The notes beneath the pieces were generated by a model, which saw only the letters and a list, made by a program, of their open reading frames with translations, searched no databases and was not told the origin of the DNA. A stretch of 64,000 bases of DNA from AAA044-D11 sp965268275 (lineage in GTDB: Bacteria; Actinomycetota; Actinomycetes; Nanopelagicales; Nanopelagicaceae), in contig OZ254168.1 in assembly GCA_965268275.1 (NCBI GenBank), positions 434,001 to 498,000 on the forward strand, in the 5' to 3' direction. The position numbers and the translations under genes were made by a program. Shown here in pieces: positions 45,488 through 55,046 of this stretch (its first letter is position 1; every line of letters begins with the position of its first letter).

Positions 45488-46567
45488 ATGGCCCGCGCTT
45501 TTATTATCTCGGCTGATGGCGGCTCACGTGGCAACCCAGGTCCTGCTGCATATGGCGCTGTGGTTTCAGAAAATGGAAAGATCCTGCACGAACTTTTTGA
45601 AACAATTGGTGTCGCAACAAACAATGTTGCTGAATACAGCGGGCTTCTTGCCGCGCTTCGCAAGGTAAATGAAATTGACCCAACTGCAACCATAGAAGCT
45701 CGAATGGATTCGAAGTTAGTTGTTGAACAGATGTCAGGGCGCTGGCAAATCAAACATCCAGATATGCGAGAACTTGCTAAGTTGGCACGTAATGCACATC
45801 CACATGAATTAGTTACTTATAAGTGGATTCCTCGCGATGAGAATTCTCATGCGGACCGTCTGGCAAATAAGGCACTTGATGGCGATGTAAGCACTGATGC
45901 ACCGCTACAGAAGAACTTTTTGATTGAACGTTTGGTATCTGGTGAAAAGCCAACTGTTATTTATTTTGTTCGACACGGTGAAACTATTCTGACTCCAGAA
46001 CGAAGATTCTCTGGTGGCGATGGTTCGGATCCGGAATTAAGTGCTGAAGGAATAGAGCAAGCAGAAGCTGTTGGGAAAGAGCTTGCTGCACGAAAAGCAG
46101 ATTTGATTATTGCTTCACCAATGGTTCGCACAAAACAGACTGCAGATGCGATTGCGAAAGCAACTGGCTTGAAAGTTACTTATGATGAATCATGGCGCGA
46201 AGCCGGGTTTGGCGAATGGGATGGCTTAACAATCGCGCAAGTAAAAGAGTTGTATCCAAATGAATGGCTTTCTTGGGTTTCTAGCACTGGCGCAGTTGCG
46301 GGGACAAGTGGCGAATCTTACGAAGATGTTGCGGCGCGATCTGAATTAGCACTTACAAATTTATCGCTAGAGCATCCTGGTAAAACTATTATCGTAGTTA
46401 CTCACAACTATGTAATTAGAACTTTGGTAGCTGCTGTTTTAGGGGCACCGCTTGAAAGTGTTTATCATTTGGATGTCCTGCCATGCAGTATCACAACCGT
46501 GAATGCCTGGGCCTCAGATGGCTTGCGCGCACTGCGGGGCATGAGCGAGCGAAGCCACCTCAAATAG
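45488..46567 (+). CDS. Bifunctional RNase HI / histidine phosphatase
   Basis: The N-terminal RNase HI domain (about 1-135) cuts RNA in RNA-DNA hybrids. Its acidic residues are visible in SADGGSRGN, NVAEYSGL, ARMDSKLV and ENSHADRLAN. The C-terminal domain (about 160-355) is a phosphoglycerate-mutase-like phosphatase with RHGE, EAGFGEWDG and VVTHNYVIR. The same fusion is known as Rv2228c, where the second domain acts as alpha-ribazole phosphatase. It begins directly after the zinc ribbon stop. Confidence 0.94.
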   Translation: MARAFIISADGGSRGNPGPAAYGAVVSENGKILHELFETIGVATNNVAEYSGLLAALRKVNEIDPTATIEARMDSKLVVEQMSGRWQIKHPDMRELAKLARNAHPHELVTYKWIPRDENSHADRLANKALDGDVSTDAPLQKNFLIERLVSGEKPTVIYFVRHGETILTPERRFSGGDGSDPELSAEGIEQAEAVGKELAARKADLIIASPMVRTKQTADAIAKATGLKVTYDESWREAGFGEWDGLTIAQVKELYPNEWLSWVSSTGAVAGTSGESYEDVAARSELALTNLSLEHPGKTIIVVTHNYVIRTLVAAVLGAPLESVYHLDVLPCSITTVNAWASDGLRALRGMSERSHLK

Positions 46568-46634
46568 GTATCACCCCAGCGGATTATTTCTGTCATCCTT
46601 GTAAAGAAGGGGTTAGGTCACTAGTGTTCCCAGA

Positions 46635-47594
46635 ATGCAATCAGTTAAATCCCAGGACATTGGCCTAGTCAGCCGAAGCCCTAGGGAACTTGCTTGGCGG
46701 CGCTTTAAAGCTAACAAGATTGCAATTCCGTCTGCGATTGCATCTATGTCAATTGCTTTTTTCGCAATTTTCGCACCGGTAATTGCTTGGATAATTAATG
46801 TAAGTCCAACCGAACGTGATGCAAATGCAATAACTGCGCGCGGTGAAACAATTGGGATTCTGGGCGGGATTAGTTGGAACCATCCTCTTGGCGTTGAACC
46901 TGGAATCGGATACGACCTACTCGCACGTCTGATGTATGGCTCTCGAATTTCATTTATGGTTGCAATTATTACGACTTTTGCGACCGTAGCCATCGGCCTG
47001 ATGATCGGAATTGCTTCTGGCTATTACCGAGGCCGAGTAGATTCAGTAGTTGGAAGATTTACAGATTTCCTGCTCTCATTTCCGTCATTCTTCATGATTA
47101 TTGCCCTAAGCGTTCCGATGATTCAGCGCATCGAAAAATCTGGAATTGCTCGAGACAACGGTGCTCGAATTCTTTACTTAATACTTATTCTTTCATTCTT
47201 CGGTTGGCCATATTTTTCAAGAATCATTCGCTCCCAAGTTTTATCGCTACGTGAAAGAGATTATGTTGTAGCTGCACGCGCTCTCGGAGCATCAAATCGA
47301 AGAATCATTTTTAAAGAGCTTCTGCCAAATCTTTGGACTCCAGTAATTGTCTACGTATCACTCGCTTTGCCTGGTTATTTGGCAGCCGAGGCTGTCTTCT
47401 CGTATCTCGGTGTTGGCGTTCAGCCTCCATCAGCAACTTGGGGATTGATCATCGCCGACTCGACTAAATACATTTTAAATGAACCAACCTACTTTTTTGT
47501 TCCGGCGGTATCACTGATCTTGGTAGTTCTGTCTTTCAATTTATTGGGAGATGCAATCCGAGATGCACTAGATCCAAAATCTGAACAAAACTAA
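46635..47594 (+). CDS. Peptide ABC importer permease (DppC/OppC type)
   Basis: A 319-residue permease with six membrane helices and the EAA-loop pattern YVVAARALGASNRRIIFKELLPN near residues 213-235 (core AARALGASNRRIIFKELLPN). First gene of a five-gene importer in the unusual order C-type permease, binding protein, B-type permease, two ATPases. A large outside loop follows the first helix, as in OppC. Confidence 0.92.
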   Translation: MQSVKSQDIGLVSRSPRELAWRRFKANKIAIPSAIASMSIAFFAIFAPVIAWIINVSPTERDANAITARGETIGILGGISWNHPLGVEPGIGYDLLARLMYGSRISFMVAIITTFATVAIGLMIGIASGYYRGRVDSVVGRFTDFLLSFPSFFMIIALSVPMIQRIEKSGIARDNGARILYLILILSFFGWPYFSRIIRSQVLSLRERDYVVAARALGASNRRIIFKELLPNLWTPVIVYVSLALPGYLAAEAVFSYLGVGVQPPSATWGLIIADSTKYILNEPTYFFVPAVSLILVVLSFNLLGDAIRDALDPKSEQN

Positions 47595-47628
47595 TAGCAA
47601 TAAACAAAAGCAATGAAAAGGAGAGAGA

Positions 47629-49383
47629 ATGGCTAAAGTAAAGAAATCAACTGGAATCGCAATCGCTGCGGTTCTAGCACTTGCGGTTGCCGCAGGTGGA
47701 TTATTACAAATGGGCGGCGGAGGCTCATCAAAAGGTGGAACCATCACTTATTTGACGCACTCTGAAGCTTGGACACACGCAGATCCAAACCGTAACTACA
47801 CCGGACAGCACATCGCATGGTTCGGTTCATACATGCACCGCACACTTACAGCATATGCACGCGCCGAAGGTGCCGCAGGTTCAGATGTTGTAGCCGACCT
47901 TGCAACCGATACTGGTCGCTCATCAAATGGAAACAAGACTTGGGAATTCACACTTCGTGATGGCGTTTCATTCGAAGACGGTTCTCCAATTACTTGCGAA
48001 GATATCAAATACGGTGTTTCTCGCACCTTCGCAACCGATGTAATTACTGACGGTCCTACCTATGCAATTGGAATGCTAGATATTCCATCTGCAGAAGATG
48101 GCTCTTCTGTATACAAAGGTCCTTACACAACCAAGGACAACGACACAGCTGCTTACGATAAGGCTGTTACATGTTCAGCAGATAACAAGACAATTACATT
48201 TAATTTGAAGCGCGCAGTTGGCGACTTCAACTACACAACCACTTACCTTTCATTTGGACCAGTTCCAAAGGCTATGGATAAGGGCGATGCTTACGATATG
48301 GCTCCAGTTTCATCTGGTCCATACAAGATCGAGAAGTACAAGGCTAAGGATGAAATGGTTCTTGTCCGCAATGAAAATTGGGATAAGAAGTCAGATCCAA
48401 TTCGCAACGCTTACCCAGATCGCATTGTTGTTCGATTTGGTTTGGCTGAAGAAGTTCGCGATCAGTTGATCTTGAATGATTCCGATAAGAACTCAATGTC
48501 ACTCGATTCAGTCCTACCAACTAACTTGCCAACAGTCTTCGATGATGCCGGTAAGCCAAAGAGCGAATTTGCAACTCGCGCACTTAACGTTTACGACCCT
48601 TATGTAACTTATTCAGCGGTCAACGTTAAGAAACTTCCTTGCTTGGATATCCGTAAAGCTATTTACTACGCACGTGACTATGCTGGTTTAGAACAGCTAA
48701 GTGGCGGCGCAGCATTTGGTGGAGATCCTGCTGATGGTGTTATCAAGCCTTTGATGGGTCTTGACTATGCAAAGGTCACTGGACTTGATGAGTTCAAGCC
48801 TGAAGGAAACCCAGCCGCAGCAAAGAAATATATGGATGCAGCAAAGACTGCTTGTCCAGATGTTTATGCCAAGGCAACAGATCCAAATCGCGGAATTTAC
48901 TTCGACTTTGCAGATACCGACACAAATAAGAAGGCCGCTGCAATTTGGATTGACTCAATGAAGAAGAACGCAGGCATCACAATGAAGTTCAACTACATTG
49001 AAGCCGGTTCTTACTACGCAGTTGTTCTAGATCAGACCAAGCAAGGCGATTTATCTCGCGCTGGTTGGGCACCTGACTGGGCAAATGCTTCAACAGTTAT
49101 TCCTGAACTCTTCACCGAAGCTGGTGGATTCCCAATGTCTCAGAACTGGGGAGATCCTGCATACAAGGCATTTAAAGAGAAATCAGATGCCGCACTTGCT
49201 GAACCAGATCGCAAGAAGCAAGGAAAGATGTGGGCAGAGCTCAATCAATATGTAATGGATCAAATGTGGGTTATCCCTGGCGTATTCTCAAAGACACAAG
49301 AAATCTGGGGCTCCGGCCTCGGCGGTGTGTATTTCTGGGAGCCACAGGGCGCACCTTCATTCGGTGACATCTACATCAAGTAA
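47629..49383 (+). CDS. Peptide-type ABC substrate-binding protein (SBP family 5)
   Basis: A 584-residue family-5 solute-binding protein for peptides or similar solutes (LRDGVSFEDGSPITCEDIKYG, VSSGPYKIEKYK). It has an N-terminal hydrophobic segment at about 9-28 after a basic start, but no lipobox cysteine: the region reads AVAAGGLLQMGGGGSS. It may be secreted or stay anchored by the uncleaved helix. A strong AAGGAGAG ribosome site precedes it, and a stable hairpin follows it. Confidence 0.92.
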   Translation: MAKVKKSTGIAIAAVLALAVAAGGLLQMGGGGSSKGGTITYLTHSEAWTHADPNRNYTGQHIAWFGSYMHRTLTAYARAEGAAGSDVVADLATDTGRSSNGNKTWEFTLRDGVSFEDGSPITCEDIKYGVSRTFATDVITDGPTYAIGMLDIPSAEDGSSVYKGPYTTKDNDTAAYDKAVTCSADNKTITFNLKRAVGDFNYTTTYLSFGPVPKAMDKGDAYDMAPVSSGPYKIEKYKAKDEMVLVRNENWDKKSDPIRNAYPDRIVVRFGLAEEVRDQLILNDSDKNSMSLDSVLPTNLPTVFDDAGKPKSEFATRALNVYDPYVTYSAVNVKKLPCLDIRKAIYYARDYAGLEQLSGGAAFGGDPADGVIKPLMGLDYAKVTGLDEFKPEGNPAAAKKYMDAAKTACPDVYAKATDPNRGIYFDFADTDTNKKAAAIWIDSMKKNAGITMKFNYIEAGSYYAVVLDQTKQGDLSRAGWAPDWANASTVIPELFTEAGGFPMSQNWGDPAYKAFKEKSDAALAEPDRKKQGKMWAELNQYVMDQMWVIPGVFSKTQEIWGSGLGGVYFWEPQGAPSFGDIYIK

Positions 49384-49400
49384 GTAGTCAGTAAGAAGAG

Positions 49401-49432
49401 TGGATGCGAGAGTGAAAAATCTCTCGCATCCA
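49401..49432 (+). other. Stable hairpin after the binding-protein gene
   Basis: TGGATGCGAGAG (49401-49412) pairs perfectly with CTCTCGCATCCA (49421-49432) around an eight-base loop. It lies between the binding protein and the next permease and lacks a T-run. This position is typical of a 3' stabiliser that keeps binding-protein mRNA in excess of the permease message. Confidence 0.8.
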
Positions 49433-49481
49433 TCTTCAATTTAATCGAATTTAAAAAAGTTTAAAGGAGTAATTTAAAGCC

Positions 49482-50480
49482 GTGTTCGCCTATATCTCTA
49501 GACGCCTAGCGGTCTCCTTTTTTATTTTGTTAGCGGCAAGCTTTGCAGTTTACGTAATTTTCGCATTCCTGCCATTTGATCCAGCCGCGCTTACCTGCGG
49601 TAAGAATTGCAATGATCCAGGAATTATCGAAGCCAACCGACGTCGTCTCGGGTATGACTTGCCATTCTTTACTCAATATTTCTTATTCCTAAAGGGCCTC
49701 TTCGTCGGCCGAACATTTGGCGAAGGTGCTGCAATGATTAATTGCCCAGCGCCATCACTTGGTTATTCATTCCAACAACATGCTTGCGTAACAGATTTAA
49801 TTGGCGAAGCACTTCCAGTTACTTTCTCACTTGCAATCGGTGCAATTGTCATGTGGCTTGCACTTGGAATCGGACTCGGCATACTTGCAGCTAGATTCCG
49901 AGGTCGTATAGTTGATCGCCTAAGCACAATATTCGTTCTAATTGGAACCTCACTTCCGACCTTCTTAACTGGTCTAATTCTTCTAGTTTTCGTTGTAATC
50001 CGTTGGGGTTTAATTCCTTTCCCTTCCGGCAACTACACATCATTCTTTGAAAATCCTTTTGAATGGGCGCAGATTTTATTTTTACCTTGGCTAACTTTGG
50101 CTTTCGCGTATGCCGCCCTTTACACAAGATTTGTTCGTAGCTCTGTAATCGATACTTCAAATGAAGATTACATTCGCACCGCACGCGCTAAAGGTTTATC
50201 TGAAGGTGTGATTCTTGGCAAACACACACTTCGAGCAGCTCTGGCACCTATCGCAACAATGGCTGGATTGGATTTTGCAGGATTGCTTGGTGGCGCGATC
50301 CTGACCGAATCTGTTTTCAATCTTCCAGGTCTTGGACGTCTGGCAATTAGCGCAGTAACTAAATATGACCTACCAATAATTGTTGCAACAACATTGCTTG
50401 CAGCGTTCATAGTTGTGATTATGAATTTAATCGTAGATATTCTCTATGCCTATATTGATCCAAGAGTTCGTGTCGCATGA
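49482..50480 (+). CDS. Peptide ABC importer permease (DppB/OppB type)
   Basis: A 332-residue permease with six helices, the N-terminal MFAYISRRLAVSFFIL motif and the EAA loop YIRTARAKGLSEGVILGKHTL. GTG start with an AAAGGAG ribosome site. A cysteine-containing outside loop (CGKNCNDPG; later NCPAPS and HACVTD) is larger than in E. coli DppB. It overlaps the next ATPase gene by 4 nt. Confidence 0.92.
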   Translation: MFAYISRRLAVSFFILLAASFAVYVIFAFLPFDPAALTCGKNCNDPGIIEANRRRLGYDLPFFTQYFLFLKGLFVGRTFGEGAAMINCPAPSLGYSFQQHACVTDLIGEALPVTFSLAIGAIVMWLALGIGLGILAARFRGRIVDRLSTIFVLIGTSLPTFLTGLILLVFVVIRWGLIPFPSGNYTSFFENPFEWAQILFLPWLTLAFAYAALYTRFVRSSVIDTSNEDYIRTARAKGLSEGVILGKHTLRAALAPIATMAGLDFAGLLGGAILTESVFNLPGLGRLAISAVTKYDLPIIVATTLLAAFIVVIMNLIVDILYAYIDPRVRVA

Positions 50481-51469
50481 CGCTTCTAGATGTTAAGAAT
50501 TTAACAGTTGAATTCCCAACCCCAGATGGCTTGGTGCAGGCAGTTCACGAAACTTCATTTCAGATTAATCCTGGAGAAACACTCGCAATTGTTGGTGAAT
50601 CAGGTTCAGGCAAAACTGTCACCAATCTAGCTTTGATGGGCTTAATCCCACTTCGCACCGCGAACGTGACAGGTTCAGCGATGTTTGAATCACATGATGG
50701 GCCAGTTGATTTACTTGCGATGGATAGAAAAGACCTTCGCAAATATCGCGGCCGAGACATGGCAATGATATTTCAAGACCCAATGTCCTCGCTTCATCCG
50801 TTTTACACAATTGGCGATCAGATAATTGAAGCCCATCAGGTTCATAATCAAGTAGATGAAAAAGTAAGTAAAGCGCGTGCAATCGAACTTTTAGAAATGG
50901 TCGGAATTCAAGGCGCAGCGAATCGTTTGAAATCTTTCCCTCACCAATTCTCAGGTGGAATGCGCCAGCGCGTAATGATTGCCATGGCACTGGTGAACAA
51001 CCCAGCTCTTTTGATAGCTGATGAACCAACGACTGCATTAGATGTAACTGTTCAAGCACAGATTTTGAAGTTGCTAAGTGACCTACAAAAAGAGTTAAAG
51101 ATGGCGATGATTCTAATTACCCACGATATGGGTGTGGTTGCAGGCGCTGCTGATCGCGTGAACGTTATGTATGCCGGACGAATTGTTGAAAGTGCCAATG
51201 TTAAAGATTTATATGCAAATCCGTTGATGCCATATACCCAAGGTTTACTTGCTTCAGTTCCAAGAATGGACCGCCCACATACTGATCGTCTTTCCGCGAT
51301 TCCAGGACAACCACCTTCGATGATTGCACTTCCAAGTGGATGTTCATTTAATCCTCGTTGTTCTCGCAAGAATGAAGTTGGCGCTTCTAAATGTGAATCA
51401 CAAATGCCAGATTTATCTTCACGCGGTAACGACCATTTTGCAAGATGCTTCATAGGGGAGGGCGCATGA
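50477..51469 (+). CDS. Peptide ABC importer ATPase (DppD/OppD type)
   Basis: A 330-residue ATPase with Walker A GESGSGKTV near residues 38-46, signature FSGGMRQRVMIAMAL, and Walker B LLIADEPTTALD. The C-terminal oligopeptide-transporter domain contains GCSFNPRCSRK. ATGA overlaps couple it to the permease before and the second ATPase after. Confidence 0.95.
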   Translation: MTLLDVKNLTVEFPTPDGLVQAVHETSFQINPGETLAIVGESGSGKTVTNLALMGLIPLRTANVTGSAMFESHDGPVDLLAMDRKDLRKYRGRDMAMIFQDPMSSLHPFYTIGDQIIEAHQVHNQVDEKVSKARAIELLEMVGIQGAANRLKSFPHQFSGGMRQRVMIAMALVNNPALLIADEPTTALDVTVQAQILKLLSDLQKELKMAMILITHDMGVVAGAADRVNVMYAGRIVESANVKDLYANPLMPYTQGLLASVPRMDRPHTDRLSAIPGQPPSMIALPSGCSFNPRCSRKNEVGASKCESQMPDLSSRGNDHFARCFIGEGA

Positions 51470-52440
51470 GCTCGCCAATAATTGAAGTTAAAGATCTGCA
51501 GAAGTTCTTCCCACTTGCTTCGCAAGGAATTTTTTCTCGCGTAAAGGGTGACAACAAAGCCGTTAACGGTGTCAGTTTTTCAATCAACCAAGGTGAAACT
51601 CTCGGACTTGTAGGTGAATCTGGTTGCGGAAAATCAACCGTTGGTCGCACCATTTTGAAGTTATACGAACCAACATCTGGATCGATAACTTTTGAAGGCG
51701 AAGATATCTCTAAGTATAAAAATAACCAGATGAAACCTCTTCGCACAAAGATGCAGATGATCTTTCAAGATCCATACTCTTCACTAAACCCACGGCACAC
51801 GATCGGCGCAATCATCGCCGCTTCTTATGAAATCCAGAACATCACACCAGATGGTGGAGTCAAAAAAGCTGTTCAAGAATTGATGGAACGAGTTGGTTTA
51901 AATCCAGAGCACTACAACCGTTATCCTCACGAATTCTCTGGAGGACAGCGCCAACGCATTGGTATCGCCCGCGCTCTTGCAATGAAGCCAAAGTTTATTG
52001 TCTGCGATGAACCTGTTTCAGCTCTTGATGTTTCAATCCAGGCACAAGTAATTAACTTGCTTGAAGACCTTCGTGATGATTTCGGTCTTTCTTACTTGTT
52101 TATCGCCCACGATTTATCAGTTGTTCAACATATTTCAGACCGGGTTGCAGTCATGTATCTTGGTAAAATTATGGAAGTTGCTGATGTTGAAAACATCTAT
52201 AACTCGCCACATCATCCTTACACCAAGGCGCTTCTTTCAGCTGTTCCACTTCCGGACCCACTATTAGAAGAGAAGCGCGAACAAATAGTTTTATCTGGTG
52301 ACCTGCCAAACCCAGCAAATCCGCCAACGGGTTGTGTCTTTAACACTCGCTGCTGGAAGGCAAAAGATGCTTGCTTCACAACTGAACCAACATTGTTACA
52401 AGTTGGTGCTTCGCAAGTGGCTTGTCACTTCCCAGAATAG
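51466..52440 (+). CDS. Peptide ABC importer ATPase (DppF/OppF type)
   Basis: About 324 residues with Walker A GESGCGKST, signature FSGGQRQRIGIARAL, and Walker B FIVCDEPVSALD. The C-terminal domain has GCVFNTRC. The ATG at 51466 overlaps the DppD-type stop and has GGGAGG upstream; the ATG at 51445 lies inside the previous gene without a ribosome site. It converges on the transaldolase gene with 2 nt between stops. Confidence 0.95.
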   Translation: MSSPIIEVKDLQKFFPLASQGIFSRVKGDNKAVNGVSFSINQGETLGLVGESGCGKSTVGRTILKLYEPTSGSITFEGEDISKYKNNQMKPLRTKMQMIFQDPYSSLNPRHTIGAIIAASYEIQNITPDGGVKKAVQELMERVGLNPEHYNRYPHEFSGGQRQRIGIARALAMKPKFIVCDEPVSALDVSIQAQVINLLEDLRDDFGLSYLFIAHDLSVVQHISDRVAVMYLGKIMEVADVENIYNSPHHPYTKALLSAVPLPDPLLEEKREQIVLSGDLPNPANPPTGCVFNTRCWKAKDACFTTEPTLLQVGASQVACHFPE

Positions 52441-52442
52441 TT

Positions 52443-53519
52443 TTACAAATCTGGATTTGGGACAGTAACGTCTCGAACAAAACTCTCGAGATCATTCACT
52501 GATTGCAAGAAACCGCGAAGGGTGCGAAGAGTCGCACCAAAGTTAGTAAATTCTTCAACCTTCAAACCATCTGCGTCATACATCTTGCGAAATTCTGGAA
52601 TTTTCTCCAGCATCGGATTCAAGATATTTGGGTCCATCGGTTCTTCAACACTATTTGGATTCGGAATAATTCCACTTTCATTAGCCTTTACCTGCCAGGC
52701 AAACGGTGGAGAAATAACTGCATCGCCACCAATAATTTCACTCCAATGCATATGGTTTCTAAATGCCGCAGACAGCAAACGGGTGCGATATCCACGCTCT
52801 TTATAAATCTTATGTGCATTCTTAAACACTGCAACGCCAGCCCATTCAAGTGAAGCCGGATCGATAGTCACTCCTGTTTTCTCGACACTGACCTTTACCC
52901 AGTCATCAACACGTCCAACCATAATTGTGCAGACTGGGCCCATCTGTGAAATATCTAAACCTTCGGCCTCGCGACGCTTCAGCCCACGTTCGATAGCTTC
53001 GGCCACTGCAATAGTTTGTGAAACTGAGAATGAAACTGTTGCATTCAAGCTGACACCTAAATACGTAGCTTCTTCAAATGCGCTAATCGCTTCAGTAGTT
53101 ACCGGAATTTTTACAATAATATTCTTTGCCAGCTTTGAAAATTCAAAAGCCTGTTCAGTCAAAGCCTTTGCGTTTCGAAAATTGCGGGGATCGGTCTGTA
53201 TCGAAAGCCGCCCATTGCGTCCGTTGTATTTTTCGAATTCACCTTCAAGCAACTTCGCTGCATTGATCGAAAGTTCCTTAACCATTGCCCAACCGATTTC
53301 ATCATCAGTCGCAGTTGGATTCGCCTTCGCATATTCCTTAATTCGACCAACCCAGTGTTCTTGATCAGCTTTCAATGCACTCAGCGCAATAACCGGGTTA
53401 CATGTCGCACCAACGATTCCCCAAGTGAGGGCTTCCTTTAACTCTTTCGGGTCCGCAGAGTCATTCCAAAGAACAGTTTTTGAATTCTCTTTCATGAACA
53501 AGAAAGGTGATTGCGTCAT
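52443..53519 (-). CDS. tal: Transaldolase family protein
   Basis: Transaldolase moves a three-carbon unit between sugar phosphates in the pentose phosphate pathway. The Schiff-base lysine is in IIVKIPVTTE near residue 140, and GATCNPVIA is the N-terminal substrate motif. The 358-residue protein differs from classical actinobacterial Tal in its N-terminal third and stands alone, without tkt or zwf. It belongs to the transaldolase family, but the exact subfamily and substrate are less certain. Confidence 0.82.
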   Translation of the reverse strand: MTQSPFLFMKENSKTVLWNDSADPKELKEALTWGIVGATCNPVIALSALKADQEHWVGRIKEYAKANPTATDDEIGWAMVKELSINAAKLLEGEFEKYNGRNGRLSIQTDPRNFRNAKALTEQAFEFSKLAKNIIVKIPVTTEAISAFEEATYLGVSLNATVSFSVSQTIAVAEAIERGLKRREAEGLDISQMGPVCTIMVGRVDDWVKVSVEKTGVTIDPASLEWAGVAVFKNAHKIYKERGYRTRLLSAAFRNHMHWSEIIGGDAVISPPFAWQVKANESGIIPNPNSVEEPMDPNILNPMLEKIPEFRKMYDADGLKVEEFTNFGATLRTLRGFLQSVNDLESFVRDVTVPNPDL

Positions 53520-53612
53520 GTTTCCTCCGCTAATCGTGCGTTAATACACCAGAGCCTATTAGCCAGCGTAAGGTTCACAAAATAATTGGACAGTCCATTC
53601 GCAAATTTCCCG

Positions 53613-53618
53613 TATTAT
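53613..53618 (+). promoter_or_regulatory. rnpB promoter -10 element
   Basis: TATTAT ends about 9 nt before the 5' end of the RNase P RNA helix P1, the distance expected for a start near 53625-53628. TTGGAC at 53586-53591 could be the -35, though the spacer (21 nt) is long. Confidence 0.5.
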
Positions 53619-53627
53619 TAGCGCACT

Positions 53628-53980
53628 GAAGAGTCGCCCGGATCACCGCGTTATGAAAATACCGAGGAAAGTCCGGACTCCGAAGAGCAAAGTGGTGGCT
53701 AACAGCCACCCGGAGCAATCCGCGGGATAAGTGCCACAGAAAATAAACCGCCGTTAGCAATAACGGTAAGGATGAAACGGTGGTGTAAGAGACCACCAGC
53801 AATTGCAGTGATGTGATTGGCTAGGTAAACCCCACTTGGAGCAAGACCAAAAAGATGGCGCTTGAGAGCTGCTCGCTCGAGTCATCAGGTAGGTTGCTTG
53901 AATCTGTAAGCAATTACAGATCTAGATGGATGGTGATCGTCTCGCAAGAGAACAGGATCCGGCTTATAGGGCGACTCTTC
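53628..53980 (+). ncRNA. rnpB: RNase P RNA (M1 RNA)
   Basis: This is the catalytic RNA of RNase P, which matures tRNA 5' ends. The ends pair perfectly as helix P1: GAAGAGTCGCCC (53628-53639) with GGGCGACTCTTC (53969-53980). The universal block GAGGAAAGTCCGGACTCC is at 53664-53681. The CCA-binding loop GGTAAACCCC lies near 53825, and the conserved 3' block ACAGGATCCGGCTTATAG is at 53952-53969. About 353 nt, type A. Its last 29 nt are repeated downstream. Confidence 0.96.
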
Positions 53981-53986
53981 TTTTAT
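53958..53986 (+). repeat. Direct repeat copy A: 3' end of rnpB
   Basis: Twenty-nine bases from the conserved TCCGGCTTATAG block through the P1 3' strand to CTTTTAT. This is the original copy, inside rnpB. Copies B (27/29) and C (20/24 over the right part) lie 2.3 and 3.2 kb downstream in the same orientation. Confidence 0.88.
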
Positions 53987-53999
53987 CCTGAGTTATGGA

Positions 54000-55046
54000 A
54001 TGATTTCCGCCATGACAACAGTGCTACTTACAGGTGCAAGCGGATACATCGGCAAGCACATCACACTGCAACTTCTCAATCAGGGATACAAAGTTCGCGC
54101 TTCAGTCCGCAAACTTTCAAAGTCATCAGAAGTTTGCGATGCAGTCGCGCCACATCTTTTAGATAAATCAAACCTAGATTCACGGCTGATTTTTGTTGAA
54201 CTAGATTTGGAAAAAGAATCAGGTTGGGAAGCAGCACTTAAAGGTATTGATGTGCTGATGCACACTGCATCGCCTTTTCCACTCACTTCGCCAAAAGATG
54301 AGAATGATCTAATTCGCCCTGCAGTCGAAGGCACATTGAGAGCGCTAGGCGCTGCAAAAAATGCTGGAGTTAAGCGAGTAATTCTGACTTCATCAGTCGC
54401 AGCGATTTATGGCATTGAATTACCTTCTGGCGCTTTGGCCTATGACGAGACTATGTGGACTGATGTTGAACATCCAGTTGGGCGCGTTGCTTATACAAAG
54501 TCCAAGACTTTGGCTGAACAAGCTGCATGGAATTTCATCAAAGAGGATGCCCCTGAAATTTCGTTAACAACTATTAATCCAGTGTTGGTCCTTGGTGCGC
54601 CATTAGATAAGAACTTTGGCTCTTCAATTTCACTTGTAGAAAGAGTCCTAAACGGAAGTGATCCCATGTTACCGGATCTAAAATTCGCAATCGTAGATGT
54701 ACGAGATGTCGCCAAGATGCATGTTGAAGCAATCAAGAATGAGAATACAAAAGGTGAACGCATAATTGCTTCCTCAGAGACCAGGTCATTTGTCGAGATA
54801 GCTAAGTTGTTAAAGAGAATTTATCCAGAGAGTAAGGTGAAATCATCTCAGGCGCCAACATTCATTATTCGCTTGCTTTCACTATTCGATGGTTCAATAA
54901 AACCGATTTTGCCTCAATTGGGCAAGCCAATGAATGTAAGTGGGGCTAAGGCACAGCGCTTATTGAGCATTAGTTTTATACCTGTTGAAGTCACCTTAAA
55001 AGAATCTGCGGATTACTTGATTAAGAATGGATTTATCAAAGGCTGA
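54000..55046 (+). CDS. Extended SDR family NAD(P)-dependent reductase/epimerase
   Basis: The 348-residue protein has the extended short-chain dehydrogenase motif TGASGYIG near the N-terminus and the YxxxK pair as YTKSK near 166-170. It resembles dihydroflavonol/cinnamoyl-CoA reductase-like enzymes that reduce aldehydes or ketones. The substrate is unknown. ATG at 54012 (MTTVLLTGASG) may be the better start than 54000. It is the first gene after rnpB, between repeat copies A and B. Confidence 0.87.
   Translation: MISAMTTVLLTGASGYIGKHITLQLLNQGYKVRASVRKLSKSSEVCDAVAPHLLDKSNLDSRLIFVELDLEKESGWEAALKGIDVLMHTASPFPLTSPKDENDLIRPAVEGTLRALGAAKNAGVKRVILTSSVAAIYGIELPSGALAYDETMWTDVEHPVGRVAYTKSKTLAEQAAWNFIKEDAPEISLTTINPVLVLGAPLDKNFGSSISLVERVLNGSDPMLPDLKFAIVDVRDVAKMHVEAIKNENTKGERIIASSETRSFVEIAKLLKRIYPESKVKSSQAPTFIIRLLSLFDGSIKPILPQLGKPMNVSGAKAQRLLSISFIPVEVTLKESADYLIKNGFIKG

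Noticed and set aside
49401..49432. Hairpin after the binding-protein gene as a terminator
   Set aside because: No T-run follows and co-oriented permease and ATPase genes continue, so a stabilising role is more likely than termination.
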